Source of the DNA: Planctomycetota bacterium
GTDB lineage: Bacteria > Planctomycetota > B15-G4
Length of the DNA: 64,000 nt
Assembly: GCA_029259745.1 (NCBI GenBank)
Contig: JAJDEO010000061.1
Location: 177,726-241,725 of the forward strand
Reading direction: 5' to 3'
Shown here: positions 27,614 to 36,635 of the stretch, piece after piece
Position numbering within the stretch: position 1 is the first letter of the stretch
Layout: the number at the start of each line of letters is the position of its first letter
Program-made: the position numbers and the translations under genes
The notes under the pieces: generated by a model
Seen by the model: the letters and a program-made list of their open reading frames with translations, nothing else
The model's database searches: none
What the model was told of the DNA's origin: nothing

Positions 27614-27685
27614 CGGGCTGGGTCCTTGTCGACCGAGTGTTTGTGACAGGCGAGACGAGCGTTGATAGTAGTCACCCCGATCTCC

Positions 27686-29227
27686 GTGAGCGACGCCGTG
27701 CCCGATCCCGATCCCGACTCCCCGAAGCCCGATCAACCCGATCAGCCCTCGGGGAAGTTCAAGCGCGTGCCGACGCTCGTGACGATGACGCGCGCCGAGC
27801 GCGACCGCGCCGAGCGTCGCCGCTGGTTGCTGCGCTCTTGGCCGGCGCTGCTCTTCGCGCTTGTCCTGCACGGGCTCCTGCTCTGGCAGTTGTGGCTCTG
27901 GTACCCGGAGGCGAAGGAGCTCTTCCTGGACCTCACGATCCGGGCCACGGTCGACGACGAAGTCCCGGCGGAGCTGGTCCCCGACGAGGTCGAGGACGAG
28001 CCGCTCGAGGAACTCGAGGAGGTCTTCGATCCCGAGATCACGGAGTTCGAGCCGTCCGAGTCCGAGAGCGACACACCGGTCGAGGACGTCCTCGGGCTGG
28101 GTGGCAGCGGCGGGGGCCGCGGTGTGCGCGGGCGACGCGGCGGCGACGCCCTCGAGCGTTTCGAGGATGTGACCGGCTCGGGCGGCGGCAGCTCGGGCTT
28201 CGGCGCCTTCATCCGCTCGGTGCGCGAGCGCGGACTCGACGTCGTCTTCGTCGTCGACGCCACGGCGAGCATGGGCAAGTTCCTCGCCCAGGCACGGCTC
28301 GTGATCGACGACATCATCGGCGACCTCTCGGAGATCGTCCCTTCGCAGCGCGTCGGCATCGTGGCCTACCGCGACGTCACCGACGCGTGGCTGACGCGCC
28401 ATGTCGACATCACCGACGATCGCTACCACGTGCAGAACTTCCTCATCGACCTCGACCCGGTCGGCGGCGGCGACTTCGAGGAAGCCGTCGACGTCGGGCT
28501 CGACGTGGCCTTCGACCAGCTCACGTGGCGCGAGGATTCCCACCGCGTCATCATCGTCGTCGGCGACGCCCCGGCCCATCCCGACGACGAGCAGAAGATG
28601 CTCGCCGCCGTGCGCAGCTTCGTGCGGCTCAACGACGCGACGCTCTCGGTGCTCTACACCGGCGTCGACCCCGAGATCCGCAAGACCAGCCGCGACACGA
28701 GCACGCGCAAGTCGATGGAACGTCTCGCTCAGACGGGCGGCGGATTCATGTCCGAGCTGGCCGACGACGCCGAGGTGCTGCGCTCGAACGTGCTCGAGAT
28801 GTCGTTCGGCCGAAAGTGGTTCGAAGACGTGCGCCGCCTGCTCTCGCTGCGCGAGGTCGACCGGCGGCAGAAGATCCTCGCCAAGAAGGTCGCACGCGAG
28901 AACCGCGCGTGGATCGTGAATCAGCTGCGCCGTGATCCCGTGCCCTCGATCGTCGCGGCCTGCGTGACGCTCTGGGACCGCACGATCGCCGACGCCGCCC
29001 TGGATCTGCTGCTCGACGAGCGCGGTTCGCCGCTCGATCGCCACGCCGGTCTCTACATCCTCAAGCGCAAGCTCGACCCCGACGCGTTCATCGACATCGC
29101 CCTGCCGCTCGCCGAGCAGGAGGACTTGGTTGCGAAGCTGCGGAAGAAGATCGCGAGGCTGCCGAAGACGCAAGGCCGCGTCGTGAAGCCCGCGCCGCCG
29201 CCGCCCCGGGCAGCTCCGGGCGGTTGA
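27686..29227 (+). CDS. Membrane-anchored von Willebrand A domain protein
   Basis: A protein of about 513 aa. It has a basic cytosolic start, one membrane helix (SWPALLFALVLHGLLLWQLW), an acidic Glu/Asp/Pro stretch, a short Gly-rich linker, and then a vWA domain (GLDVVFVVDATASMGKFLAQ, VGIVAYRDVTDAW, VVGDAPAHPDDEQ). The metal-ion site reads DATAS instead of the usual DxSxS, but the Asp, Thr and Ser are still in place. The C-terminus is helical, perhaps HEAT-like, with a proline-rich end. The start is uncertain: I used GTG 27686, and a TTG at 27662 is also in frame. The anchor plus acidic linker resembles TonB/GltG-type spacers. Confidence 0.8.
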   Translation: MSDAVPDPDPDSPKPDQPDQPSGKFKRVPTLVTMTRAERDRAERRRWLLRSWPALLFALVLHGLLLWQLWLWYPEAKELFLDLTIRATVDDEVPAELVPDEVEDEPLEELEEVFDPEITEFEPSESESDTPVEDVLGLGGSGGGRGVRGRRGGDALERFEDVTGSGGGSSGFGAFIRSVRERGLDVVFVVDATASMGKFLAQARLVIDDIIGDLSEIVPSQRVGIVAYRDVTDAWLTRHVDITDDRYHVQNFLIDLDPVGGGDFEEAVDVGLDVAFDQLTWREDSHRVIIVVGDAPAHPDDEQKMLAAVRSFVRLNDATLSVLYTGVDPEIRKTSRDTSTRKSMERLAQTGGGFMSELADDAEVLRSNVLEMSFGRKWFEDVRRLLSLREVDRRQKILAKKVARENRAWIVNQLRRDPVPSIVAACVTLWDRTIADAALDLLLDERGSPLDRHAGLYILKRKLDPDAFIDIALPLAEQEDLVAKLRKKIARLPKTQGRVVKPAPPPPRAAPGG

Positions 29228-29267
29228 GGCGCGGGAACGTGGGGGCTGCGCTGTTATCCTGCGCGAC

Positions 29268-32200
29268 GTGATCCCCGAACGCATCGGCCCCTATCGACTC
29301 TCCGAGCAAATCGCTCGCGGCCCGCAGAGCCTCGTCGCGCTCGCGGTCGATCGCAGCGGTCGGCGTGTGCTGCTCAAGGTGCACGAGAACGACGAGGCCT
29401 TGGGCGAGCTCGCGGCGCTCGGGGTCGCGCACCCGGGGCTCTCGGCGTGCCTCGATGCGGGCCGGGTGCCCGGGGACGGGCGGGCGTTCACCGTCAGTGA
29501 GTTCGTCGACGGTGAGCCGCTCGCTCCGGGGATCGACACGCGTCTTGACCTCGAGGCCATGGCCGCATGGCTGCTGGCAACGTGCCAGTTCGTGCACGAG
29601 TCGCTCGGGTTGCTGCACCGGGACATCAAGGCCGACAACGTGCTCGTGGAGCGTGCGACGGGGCGTCCTGTGCTCATCGACTTCGGCTTGAGCGTTCCGC
29701 AAGAGCGTGGGAGCGACGATCTGTCGGGCACACCGCGCGCGATGGCGCCGGAGTTGTTCGAAGGCAGCGCGGCCACCGTCGCGTCCGACCTCTGGGCCGT
29801 CGGGCTGTTGCTCGCCGAGGCTGGGCTCGGACGTCCTCTGTTCGAGGCCGAAAGCGACCCGGTGGCGATGGCCGCCGAGCGGCGCGCCTTCGCGGGGCTC
29901 GCGCCCGACGACCTCGACGCCCTCGGCGGAGGCGACCTCGCGGTGACGATCGCGCGCCTGCTTGCGGCCGATCCTGCCGCGCGGCCCGCGAGTGCTGCGG
30001 CGGCTCTGGCCGCGCTCGGCCCTCTCGCCCCGCGCTTGACCGAAGAACTCGATCGCGCACGCGCGTCCTCGGTGCTGCACGCGGCGCTGGCGCGCGCCGA
30101 CCGGGCGGCGGGCTCGGTGCGCGCGGCCGTGCGCGACGGCGCCGTCTGGATTCCCCTCACCGTCGATGCCGGCGCATCCGCGAGCGATGGCGCGTCGACG
30201 GTGCTGCGCGAGGTGCTTGCGTGGTGTGCGTCGGTTTCGCGTCCGTCCGAGGCGTTGGCGGGACGGCTCGAGGCCGCGGAAGTCGCGACGGCGCCGGTGA
30301 GCTGGGACGAGGTGGCCCACACCGTCGGCGCGCTCGCGCAGCATGGACGCACCGTCGTTCACGTCGACGGTGTGAGCACCGACGACCACCGAGCGCAGCG
30401 CATTGCAGCGCAGAACGGCGTGAAGCTCACGACTGATCAGGCGCTCGATGCCGGCGCCGTCCGCGGCGTGCTCGAGGCCTGGCTCGGCGAATCGCCCGTG
30501 CTGACCGAGCGTCTCGTCGCGGCGGCGCCGTTGAGCTTCGGCGCGCTCAGGGATGCCTGCGTCACCCTGCTGACGAGCGGCGCCGTGCGCGTGCGCGACG
30601 GTGTCTTCGACATCGATGAGGTCGCGATCCCGAAGAGCTGGCCGCAGCTCGACGATGTCGAGATCGCGCTCACGGACGACGAACGCGACGTGCTCTCCGT
30701 CCTCGCGCAGCTCCCCTCGGCCGCGCTCTCTGCGCCCGACCTGCGCGGCGTCCTCGATCGGGCCGTCGGCGGAGTCCTCGAGCGGCTCAGCGCGCGGGGG
30801 CTCGTCGAGCGTCGTCGCTCGTCACCCGAGGATCTCTTCGCGCTCGTCGACACACAGTTGCGCCGACGGCTCGTGGCGGAGGGTGCCGTTGCGCCGGATG
30901 TGCGTGTCCGACTCGCCGAAGTGTGCGCCGCGGACGAGACGGCGCGCGACGGCGGCGGTGCAATCGACGAACGTTCCGCGGCTGCGATCGCGCAGGTGCT
31001 GGGCGACGACGTCGGTGCGCCCGACAGCGTCTCATTCACGGCGATTCTCGCCGAAGTCGCGGCGACGCTGCGGCGCGTGGGCCGCCTGGGGCTCGCCGCG
31101 TCGCTGCTCCGACGCGCGATCGCGGGCGCGCGCGACGAGCCGGCGCGTCTGACGCTCGAGGTCGAACTCGCCGACGTGCTCCTGCGCGCCCAGCGCTACG
31201 ACGATCTGCTTCGTCACGTCGACGCCGTTCGTGCCCGCAGCCACGCTCCCGCGATCGTCGTCCGTGCCGCGCGCGAGCGGGTGCTGCGATTCGCTCCGCG
31301 CGAGGCGCTCGAGATGCTCGACGACGCGCTCATCGCGACGCTCGAGCAGGACGACGCCGTGCTCGCGCTCCAGGTGCGTTCGCAGGCGCTCCAGCTCGTC
31401 GGTCGTCTCGACGACAGTCTCTCCGACGTGCGCGAGGCGCTGCGTCGCATGGGCAGCGCGCCGCATCGCCGCACGATGGTGTTGCTCGAACGCGCGGGTG
31501 CGCTTGCGCGTCGGCTCGGTCGTCCCGACGAAGCGATTCGACGCTACGAGGAGTGCCTGGCCATGGCGCGCGTCCTCGGTCACGAGATCGTCACCGGCAA
31601 CACGCTGCAGGGCATGAGTCTCGCCCTGCGCGACAAGGGCGAGCGCCGACGTGCGATCGCGTTGCAGCACGAGGCGATCGAGCGGCTCGAACAGGCGGGG
31701 GACGACTCGAACCTCGCCCGCGCCTGCAACTCGCTGGGCACGAACCTCCGCGCGCTCGGTGACCTCGACGGCGCGCGCCAACAGCTCATGCGAGCCGTCA
31801 CGCTCGCACGTCGCATCGGCGACCCCGGCATCGAAGCCATGGCGCTGAACAACACGGCGCTCGTGCTCGCAGCTCAGGGCCGGCTCGCGGATGCCGAGGA
31901 GAGTTTCGAGCGGTCGCTCACCTTGCGCCGCGAGCGCTCCGACCACAGCGGTGTCGCTGCGGTGCTTCTCTCGCGCGCTGCGCTGCGCATCGGCCAAGGA
32001 GCGTATGACGCAGCGCGTGCCGATCACGCCGCGGCACTCTCGGCGCTGGAGTCGGTCTCGGCCGTGCACTGGGTGATCGAGGCGCACCTCGTCGCCGCGC
32101 GTCTGGCGCTCGGTGATGGGGACGAGGCGCGCGCGCTCGAGGAGGCCGAGGCGGCGCGCGCGCTCGCGGAACCGAAGGGGCTCAAGCGCGAGGTGCTGAT

Positions 32201-34259
32201 CGCCACCGACTTGGCGGCTCGGGCCGGAGGAATGGCGTCGTCGAAGCTGACCGACGACGACGGCGATCCCGGTCCGTGGCTTGCGGCGTACCTGACGACG
32301 CGTGGTCGCCTGCGCGAGGCGGAGGGCGATCATGCGGGCGCCGACGCCGACTTCGACCGCGCACTGGGAGTGGTGAGCGACACGCCCGACGGTGTCGTCG
32401 AGGCGCGCTTGCTCGTCGAACGCGTGACCGTCGATGTGGCGCGACTCGATCGCCAGCTCGACGCCGAGGCGCCCGATCTCGCGACGGTCGGCGACCTCGT
32501 CGCACGCATGCACCGCGACATCGGTCGTGCGCGTGCGCTCGTCTCGATGCACGGCCTTGCGCCGCTCTCGGGACGGCTCGACGCGGCCGAGGAACGCTTC
32601 GGTTCGATGCGCCATGCCGGCGACGTTTCGGGCCTCGCCGCGCTCGCCGAACGCGTGCGTGATCTCGAACGTCTCGCCGACGTCGGCAAGGCGCTGAACA
32701 CCGAGCGCGACACGCAGGGCCTGCTCGATCTGGTCATCGACAGTGCGATCGACCTCACCGGCGCGGCGCGCGGCTTCCTGATCCTCTACGACGGGAAGGC
32801 CGAGGAGATCCGCGCGGCGCGCAACATCTCCGAGAGTTCGATCCACCAACCCGAGTTCCAGATCAGTCACTCCGTGGCCCGCGACGTCGTCCTGGCACGC
32901 GAGGCGCTGCGCACCGACAACGCGATCGACGACCAGCGTCTCGCGAGCGCCGCGTCGATCAGCGAGCTGCGGCTGCTCTCGATCCTCTGCGTCCCGCTCG
33001 TTTTCCGCGACCGCGCACTCGGCGCGATCTACCTCGACCATCCCCAGGTCGTCGGACGCTTCTCCGAGAAGCACCTCGCGACGGTCAGCGGACTCGCCGA
33101 GCAGGCCGCGATCGCGCTCGAGAACACGCGCCTCTCCGAAGGGCTGAAGGCGAGCAACGACGAACTCGTCGCCTCACGTGCCGAGGTGCAGCGACTCAAC
33201 GTCGAGCTCGAGTCACGTCTCGAGCGGCGCGAGGCGGAACTCGAAGAAGTGAAGGAGTCGCTCGACGCCTCGCGGCGTGCTCTGAGCACGCGCTTCGACT
33301 ACTCGTCGATCGTGACGAACAGCCCGGCCATGCACCGCGTCCTCGATCAGCTCGACCGCGTCACCGACACCGACTATCCCGTGATCATCCAAGGCGAGAG
33401 CGGCACGGGTAAGGAGCTCATCGCGCGTGCGATCCATGTCAACGGCAGCCGCAGCAATCACAGCATCCTGTCGATCAACTGCGCCGCCATCGTCGAGCCG
33501 CTGATCGAGAGCGAGTTGTTCGGTGCCGTGAAGGGCGCGTTCACGGGCGCCGATCGCGATCGCAAGGGTCTCTTCGAACAGGCCGACGGCGGCACGCTCT
33601 TCCTCGATGAAGTCGGCGAGATGAGCATGTCGGTGCAAAGTCGTCTGCTGCGCGTTCTGCAGGACGGCGAGTTCCTGCCGGTGGGCGGGCGCACGGTGCG
33701 CAAGGTCGACGTGCGCGTGCTCTGCGCGACGCACCGCGATCTACGTGCGATGGTCGGGGAAGGCACGTTCCGCGAAGACCTCTTCTACCGCCTCGCCGTC
33801 GCGACGGTGAAGCTGCCCGCACTCCGTGAGCGCCCCGACGACATCGGGCTGCTGCTGTCCCACTTCCTGCGCGAGGACGGCCGCTCGGAGCGTGCCATCG
33901 AGCCCGCGGCGCTTGCGCTTCTGCGCGCCTACCCGTGGCCCGGCAACGTCCGCCAGCTCCAGAACGCGACGAAGAACCTGCTGATGTTCGAGCCCCAGGG
34001 GACGGTCGTCTCCGTCGAGAGTGCACGCCATCTGCTCCAGACCATGCAGGACGTCGCTCCCGGCGACGGGCCCTCGACGGGGCTCATCACGCCCGAGAAC
34101 GACCCGGAACGGTCGCTCAAAGAACGAATCAGCGAGTTCGAGAGGCGCCTCGTGACCGAGGCCCTGGTCGTCTCCGAGGGCAACAAGTCGCAGGCATCCC
34201 GCCTGCTCGGGGTCCCCGTGCGCACGCTCTACAAGATGATCGAGCGGCTCGGGCTCTGA
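29268..34259 (+). CDS. Ser/Thr kinase - TPR - GAF - sigma-54 enhancer-binding fusion regulator
   Basis: A 1663-aa one-piece signalling protein. Residues 7-260 are a Ser/Thr kinase with VLLKV (Lys37), LLHRDIKADN (Asp119) and DFGLS (Asp138); the glycine loop ARGPQSLVALA is degenerate. Residues 300-600 look like a worn STAND/MalT-like region without a clear P-loop, 610-1110 are TPR helices, and 1138-1287 a GAF domain. A coiled coil leads to a sigma-54 AAA+ module with GESGTGKE, an intact GAFTGA near 1424 and GGTLFLDEVGEM. A Fis helix-turn-helix closes it (NKSQASRLLGVPVRTLYKMI). It should activate sigma-54 promoters in response to kinase, ligand or partner signals. GTG start. Confidence 0.9.
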   Translation: MIPERIGPYRLSEQIARGPQSLVALAVDRSGRRVLLKVHENDEALGELAALGVAHPGLSACLDAGRVPGDGRAFTVSEFVDGEPLAPGIDTRLDLEAMAAWLLATCQFVHESLGLLHRDIKADNVLVERATGRPVLIDFGLSVPQERGSDDLSGTPRAMAPELFEGSAATVASDLWAVGLLLAEAGLGRPLFEAESDPVAMAAERRAFAGLAPDDLDALGGGDLAVTIARLLAADPAARPASAAAALAALGPLAPRLTEELDRARASSVLHAALARADRAAGSVRAAVRDGAVWIPLTVDAGASASDGASTVLREVLAWCASVSRPSEALAGRLEAAEVATAPVSWDEVAHTVGALAQHGRTVVHVDGVSTDDHRAQRIAAQNGVKLTTDQALDAGAVRGVLEAWLGESPVLTERLVAAAPLSFGALRDACVTLLTSGAVRVRDGVFDIDEVAIPKSWPQLDDVEIALTDDERDVLSVLAQLPSAALSAPDLRGVLDRAVGGVLERLSARGLVERRRSSPEDLFALVDTQLRRRLVAEGAVAPDVRVRLAEVCAADETARDGGGAIDERSAAAIAQVLGDDVGAPDSVSFTAILAEVAATLRRVGRLGLAASLLRRAIAGARDEPARLTLEVELADVLLRAQRYDDLLRHVDAVRARSHAPAIVVRAARERVLRFAPREALEMLDDALIATLEQDDAVLALQVRSQALQLVGRLDDSLSDVREALRRMGSAPHRRTMVLLERAGALARRLGRPDEAIRRYEECLAMARVLGHEIVTGNTLQGMSLALRDKGERRRAIALQHEAIERLEQAGDDSNLARACNSLGTNLRALGDLDGARQQLMRAVTLARRIGDPGIEAMALNNTALVLAAQGRLADAEESFERSLTLRRERSDHSGVAAVLLSRAALRIGQGAYDAARADHAAALSALESVSAVHWVIEAHLVAARLALGDGDEARALEEAEAARALAEPKGLKREVLIATDLAARAGGMASSKLTDDDGDPGPWLAAYLTTRGRLREAEGDHAGADADFDRALGVVSDTPDGVVEARLLVERVTVDVARLDRQLDAEAPDLATVGDLVARMHRDIGRARALVSMHGLAPLSGRLDAAEERFGSMRHAGDVSGLAALAERVRDLERLADVGKALNTERDTQGLLDLVIDSAIDLTGAARGFLILYDGKAEEIRAARNISESSIHQPEFQISHSVARDVVLAREALRTDNAIDDQRLASAASISELRLLSILCVPLVFRDRALGAIYLDHPQVVGRFSEKHLATVSGLAEQAAIALENTRLSEGLKASNDELVASRAEVQRLNVELESRLERREAELEEVKESLDASRRALSTRFDYSSIVTNSPAMHRVLDQLDRVTDTDYPVIIQGESGTGKELIARAIHVNGSRSNHSILSINCAAIVEPLIESELFGAVKGAFTGADRDRKGLFEQADGGTLFLDEVGEMSMSVQSRLLRVLQDGEFLPVGGRTVRKVDVRVLCATHRDLRAMVGEGTFREDLFYRLAVATVKLPALRERPDDIGLLLSHFLREDGRSERAIEPAALALLRAYPWPGNVRQLQNATKNLLMFEPQGTVVSVESARHLLQTMQDVAPGDGPSTGLITPENDPERSLKERISEFERRLVTEALVVSEGNKSQASRLLGVPVRTLYKMIERLGL

Positions 34260-34408
34260 CTTCCGGGGGTCCGGACGGCGACCGGGCTGGTCAAAAAAGG
34301 GCCAAGACGACCTCTTCGGATCGGATCTGATCCGCCCCCCGGTCCGGAATTGGGTGTATTCTCTTGGCACACCGGAGGTCTTCCCCTTTCCCGGTTTGGA
34401 TCATCACG

Positions 34409-35242
34409 ATGACGCGCTTCTCCACTCATCTCGGACGAATGGCTGTTGTGGCCATTGCCCTGTCGGCACTGGCTGCTGCCGTTGGTGATCTGCGCTCGTA
34501 CGTCTTCTTCCGTGCCAGCTTCGATGAGCCGGCAGGCGAGAGCATCACCTCGGGGCCCGTATCCGCCGAGGTCGGCGGGTTCGAAGCCGAGACGACACCG
34601 AGCATGTTCAAGCAGGTGATCGACGATGAGGGTGAAGGCGTGCTCGTGATCTTCGGTCACGACGCCGAGGTCGACGGTGAACTCGTCGCCGAGTTTGATC
34701 GTCGCTATGTCGGCACGGAGCTTCGTGCGCGGATGAGCATCACGCCGTTGCAGACGAAGGCGAACCTCACGGTGCGCGCCGAGGACGATGACGAAGGCGT
34801 GATGATCGACATCGACTGGAAGGACGGCTTCGTCGCGGTCGGTGAGACCGGTGATGGAACCAGCGGCGTTCCCGGCGGCGGTTACGGCGGGGGCGGTGGT
34901 GGCGGCTTCGGTGGCGGCGGGGGCGGAGGCGGTGGCGGTGGCGGCGGTGGTTCAGGCTCGGGCACGGGCTCGGTCGACACACCGTCGGGATTCGTTTACA
35001 CGGCCGGTGTCCGCTACGACATGGGCTTCACGCTTCGGTCGGCGCCCGACGACAACCAAGCGAGCTACGTGCTCACCTTGAAGTGGAGCGCCGGAAGCTA
35101 CACGGTCGCTGGATCGCTGCCCCACGAAGGCCTGCTCGACGTCTCGCAGCTGCGCTTCGTGCGCGCCGCGAACGGCAAGCACGGCGCCTTCATCATCGAC
35201 GACATCGTCGTCTCGAGCACCGAGATCAGCAGCCTCCGCTGA
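34409..35242 (+). CDS. Secreted glycine-rich protein, function unknown
   Basis: A 277-aa protein. MTRFSTHLGRMAVVAIALSA supplies a signal sequence. The mature part has two beta-rich halves separated by a poly-glycine stretch at residues about 155-181. The C-terminal half (YTAGVRYDMGFTLRS, VLTLKWSAGSYTVAGSLPHE, GAFIIDDIVVSS) looks like a LamG/concanavalin-type sandwich that closes with the 'IDDI' strand. The ATG at 34409 gives the signal peptide; an upstream in-frame start would bury it. No catalytic residues are evident. Confidence 0.75.
   Translation: MTRFSTHLGRMAVVAIALSALAAAVGDLRSYVFFRASFDEPAGESITSGPVSAEVGGFEAETTPSMFKQVIDDEGEGVLVIFGHDAEVDGELVAEFDRRYVGTELRARMSITPLQTKANLTVRAEDDDEGVMIDIDWKDGFVAVGETGDGTSGVPGGGYGGGGGGGFGGGGGGGGGGGGGGSGSGTGSVDTPSGFVYTAGVRYDMGFTLRSAPDDNQASYVLTLKWSAGSYTVAGSLPHEGLLDVSQLRFVRAANGKHGAFIIDDIVVSSTEISSLR
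34873..34950 (+). repeat. GGC/GGT-rich low-complexity tract coding poly-glycine
   Basis: About 78 bases of ggc, ggt and ggg codons encode an almost pure glycine linker, with one Tyr and one Phe, inside the secreted protein at 34409-35242. Such tracts expand and contract easily by slippage. Confidence 0.8.
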
Positions 35243-35308
35243 ACCTCGCTTCGGCGTGGTTTGCACGAGGCGGTTGATCGCTGGCCCACGTCGGCTGACA
35301 CTCGCGGC

Positions 35309-35932
35309 ATGAAGATCGTCATCACCGCAGGCGGCACGCGCGAGCCCATCGACGCCGTGCGCTACATCGGCAACTCGAGCACGGGCATGCTCGGCGCGGA
35401 GATCGCGTCGGCTGCGCTGGCGGGCGGACACGATCCGCTCCTGATCCGCGCGAAAGCCGCCGTGCCGGCACCGCCGGGCGTGACGTCGTCGGTCTACGTG
35501 ACGTCCGCCGACCTGGCTGCGCGGCTCGACGAACATGTCCCCGGTGCCGATGCCGTCATCCACGCCGCCGCTGTCGCCGACTACCTGCCCGTGCCGGCGA
35601 GCGGCAAGATCTCGTCCGACCAAGACGAACTCGTGGTGCGCATGACGCGTGCACCCAAACTCATCGATCGGCTGCGAGCGCTCGCACCTGACGCGTTGCT
35701 CGTCGGCTTCAAGCTCACGTCGGGCACGAGCGCCGACGAGCGCCTCGCCATCGCGCGCCGGCTCATGGAGCGCGCGTCCGTCGACCTCGTGGTCGTCAAC
35801 GACACCGAGGCGCTGGGTGCCGACGACCACGAAGCATGGATCGTCTCGCGGACGGATGTCGTCGCGCGCTGTCGCGGCAAGAGTGAGATCGCGCGCGCGC
35901 TGCTCGACGTCCTCGCCTTGACCCGGAACTGA
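35309..35932 (+). CDS. coaB: Phosphopantothenate-cysteine ligase (free-standing CoaB)
   Basis: A 207-aa protein equal to the C-terminal half of the usual CoaBC (Dfp) fusion. It couples cysteine to 4'-phosphopantothenate on the way to coenzyme A. VITAGGTREPIDAVRYIGNS followed by STGMLGAEIASAAL, 'DAVIHAAAVADYLP' and the late LLVGFKLTSG and LVVVNDTEALGADDHEAW are typical. The enzyme is separate from coaC, which follows 12 bp later, so the pathway steps are encoded in reverse order. No Shine-Dalgarno is evident at the ATG. Confidence 0.9.
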   Translation: MKIVITAGGTREPIDAVRYIGNSSTGMLGAEIASAALAGGHDPLLIRAKAAVPAPPGVTSSVYVTSADLAARLDEHVPGADAVIHAAAVADYLPVPASGKISSDQDELVVRMTRAPKLIDRLRALAPDALLVGFKLTSGTSADERLAIARRLMERASVDLVVVNDTEALGADDHEAWIVSRTDVVARCRGKSEIARALLDVLALTRN

Positions 35933-35944
35933 CGGAGCCCCTTG

Positions 35945-36502
35945 ATGACGTCACGTGTACTCCTCGGTGTCAGCGGCGGGATCGCCGTCTACAAAGCTTG
36001 CGACCTCGTGCGGCGTCTGCGTGAGCGCGACGTCGATGTCCAGGTCGTGATGACCCACTCGGCCCAGCGCTTTGTGACGCCGCTCACGTTCCAGGTCCTC
36101 TCCGAACGCCCCGTCGGCACGTCGCTCTTCGACGAGCACGATCCGACGATCGAGCACATCCGCCTCGCGCGTTGGCCTGACGTCATCCTGCTCGCCCCGG
36201 CCACGGCGCATCTCGTCGGACGGATCGCCCACGGCCTCGCCGACGACCTGCTCACGACGGTCGTGATGGCGTCGCATGCCCACGTGCCGGTGGTCATCGC
36301 CCCGGCCATGAACACCGTGATGTGGGAGAATCCGCTTGTGGAGGCGAACCTCGATCGCCTGCGCGAGGTCGGCGACGGGAAGCGCTACCGCTTCGTCCCA
36401 CCGGCCGACAAGACGCTCGCGTGCGGTGAAACGGGGGCCGGAGCCCTGGCCGAGGTCGAGGATCTCGTCGCGGCGACGCTTGGAGCCTTGGCGGAACGCT
36501 GA
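35945..36502 (+). CDS. coaC: Phosphopantothenoylcysteine decarboxylase (free-standing CoaC)
   Basis: A 185-aa flavoprotein of the HFCD family, corresponding to the N-terminal half of Dfp. It decarboxylates 4'-phosphopantothenoylcysteine with FMN. LLGVSGGIAVYKACDLVRRL, 'THSAQRFVTPLTFQ', LLAPATAHLVGRIAHGLADD and VVIAPAMNTVMWENP (flavin site and the PAMN motif) are all present, as is ACGETGAGALAE, which carries the catalytic Cys. GGAG seven bases before the ATG at 35945 rules out the TTG just upstream. Confidence 0.92.
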   Translation: MTSRVLLGVSGGIAVYKACDLVRRLRERDVDVQVVMTHSAQRFVTPLTFQVLSERPVGTSLFDEHDPTIEHIRLARWPDVILLAPATAHLVGRIAHGLADDLLTTVVMASHAHVPVVIAPAMNTVMWENPLVEANLDRLREVGDGKRYRFVPPADKTLACGETGAGALAEVEDLVAATLGALAER

Positions 36503-36635
36503 GCTGCACCGCTGCCCGCAGCGCCGTGCGTTCGGCGGCGCAGAAGGCTAGGATTCGCGGTTTCGCATCGCGGGATGATCGAGCGGGCGGCCGACGCGGC
36601 GCCGCAGTTCCCGCACTTGGCATTGGTGGGTTCGG

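Noticed and set aside
31032..33074. A 680-aa minus-strand open frame opposite the kinase-activator gene
   Set aside because: It is the mirror image of well-supported TPR and GAF coding sequence; long antisense frames are expected at this GC content.
34364..34390. TTGGCAC-like sequence (34365-34371) as a sigma-54 -24 box
   Set aside because: The required TTGC-type -12 element at the right spacing is missing.
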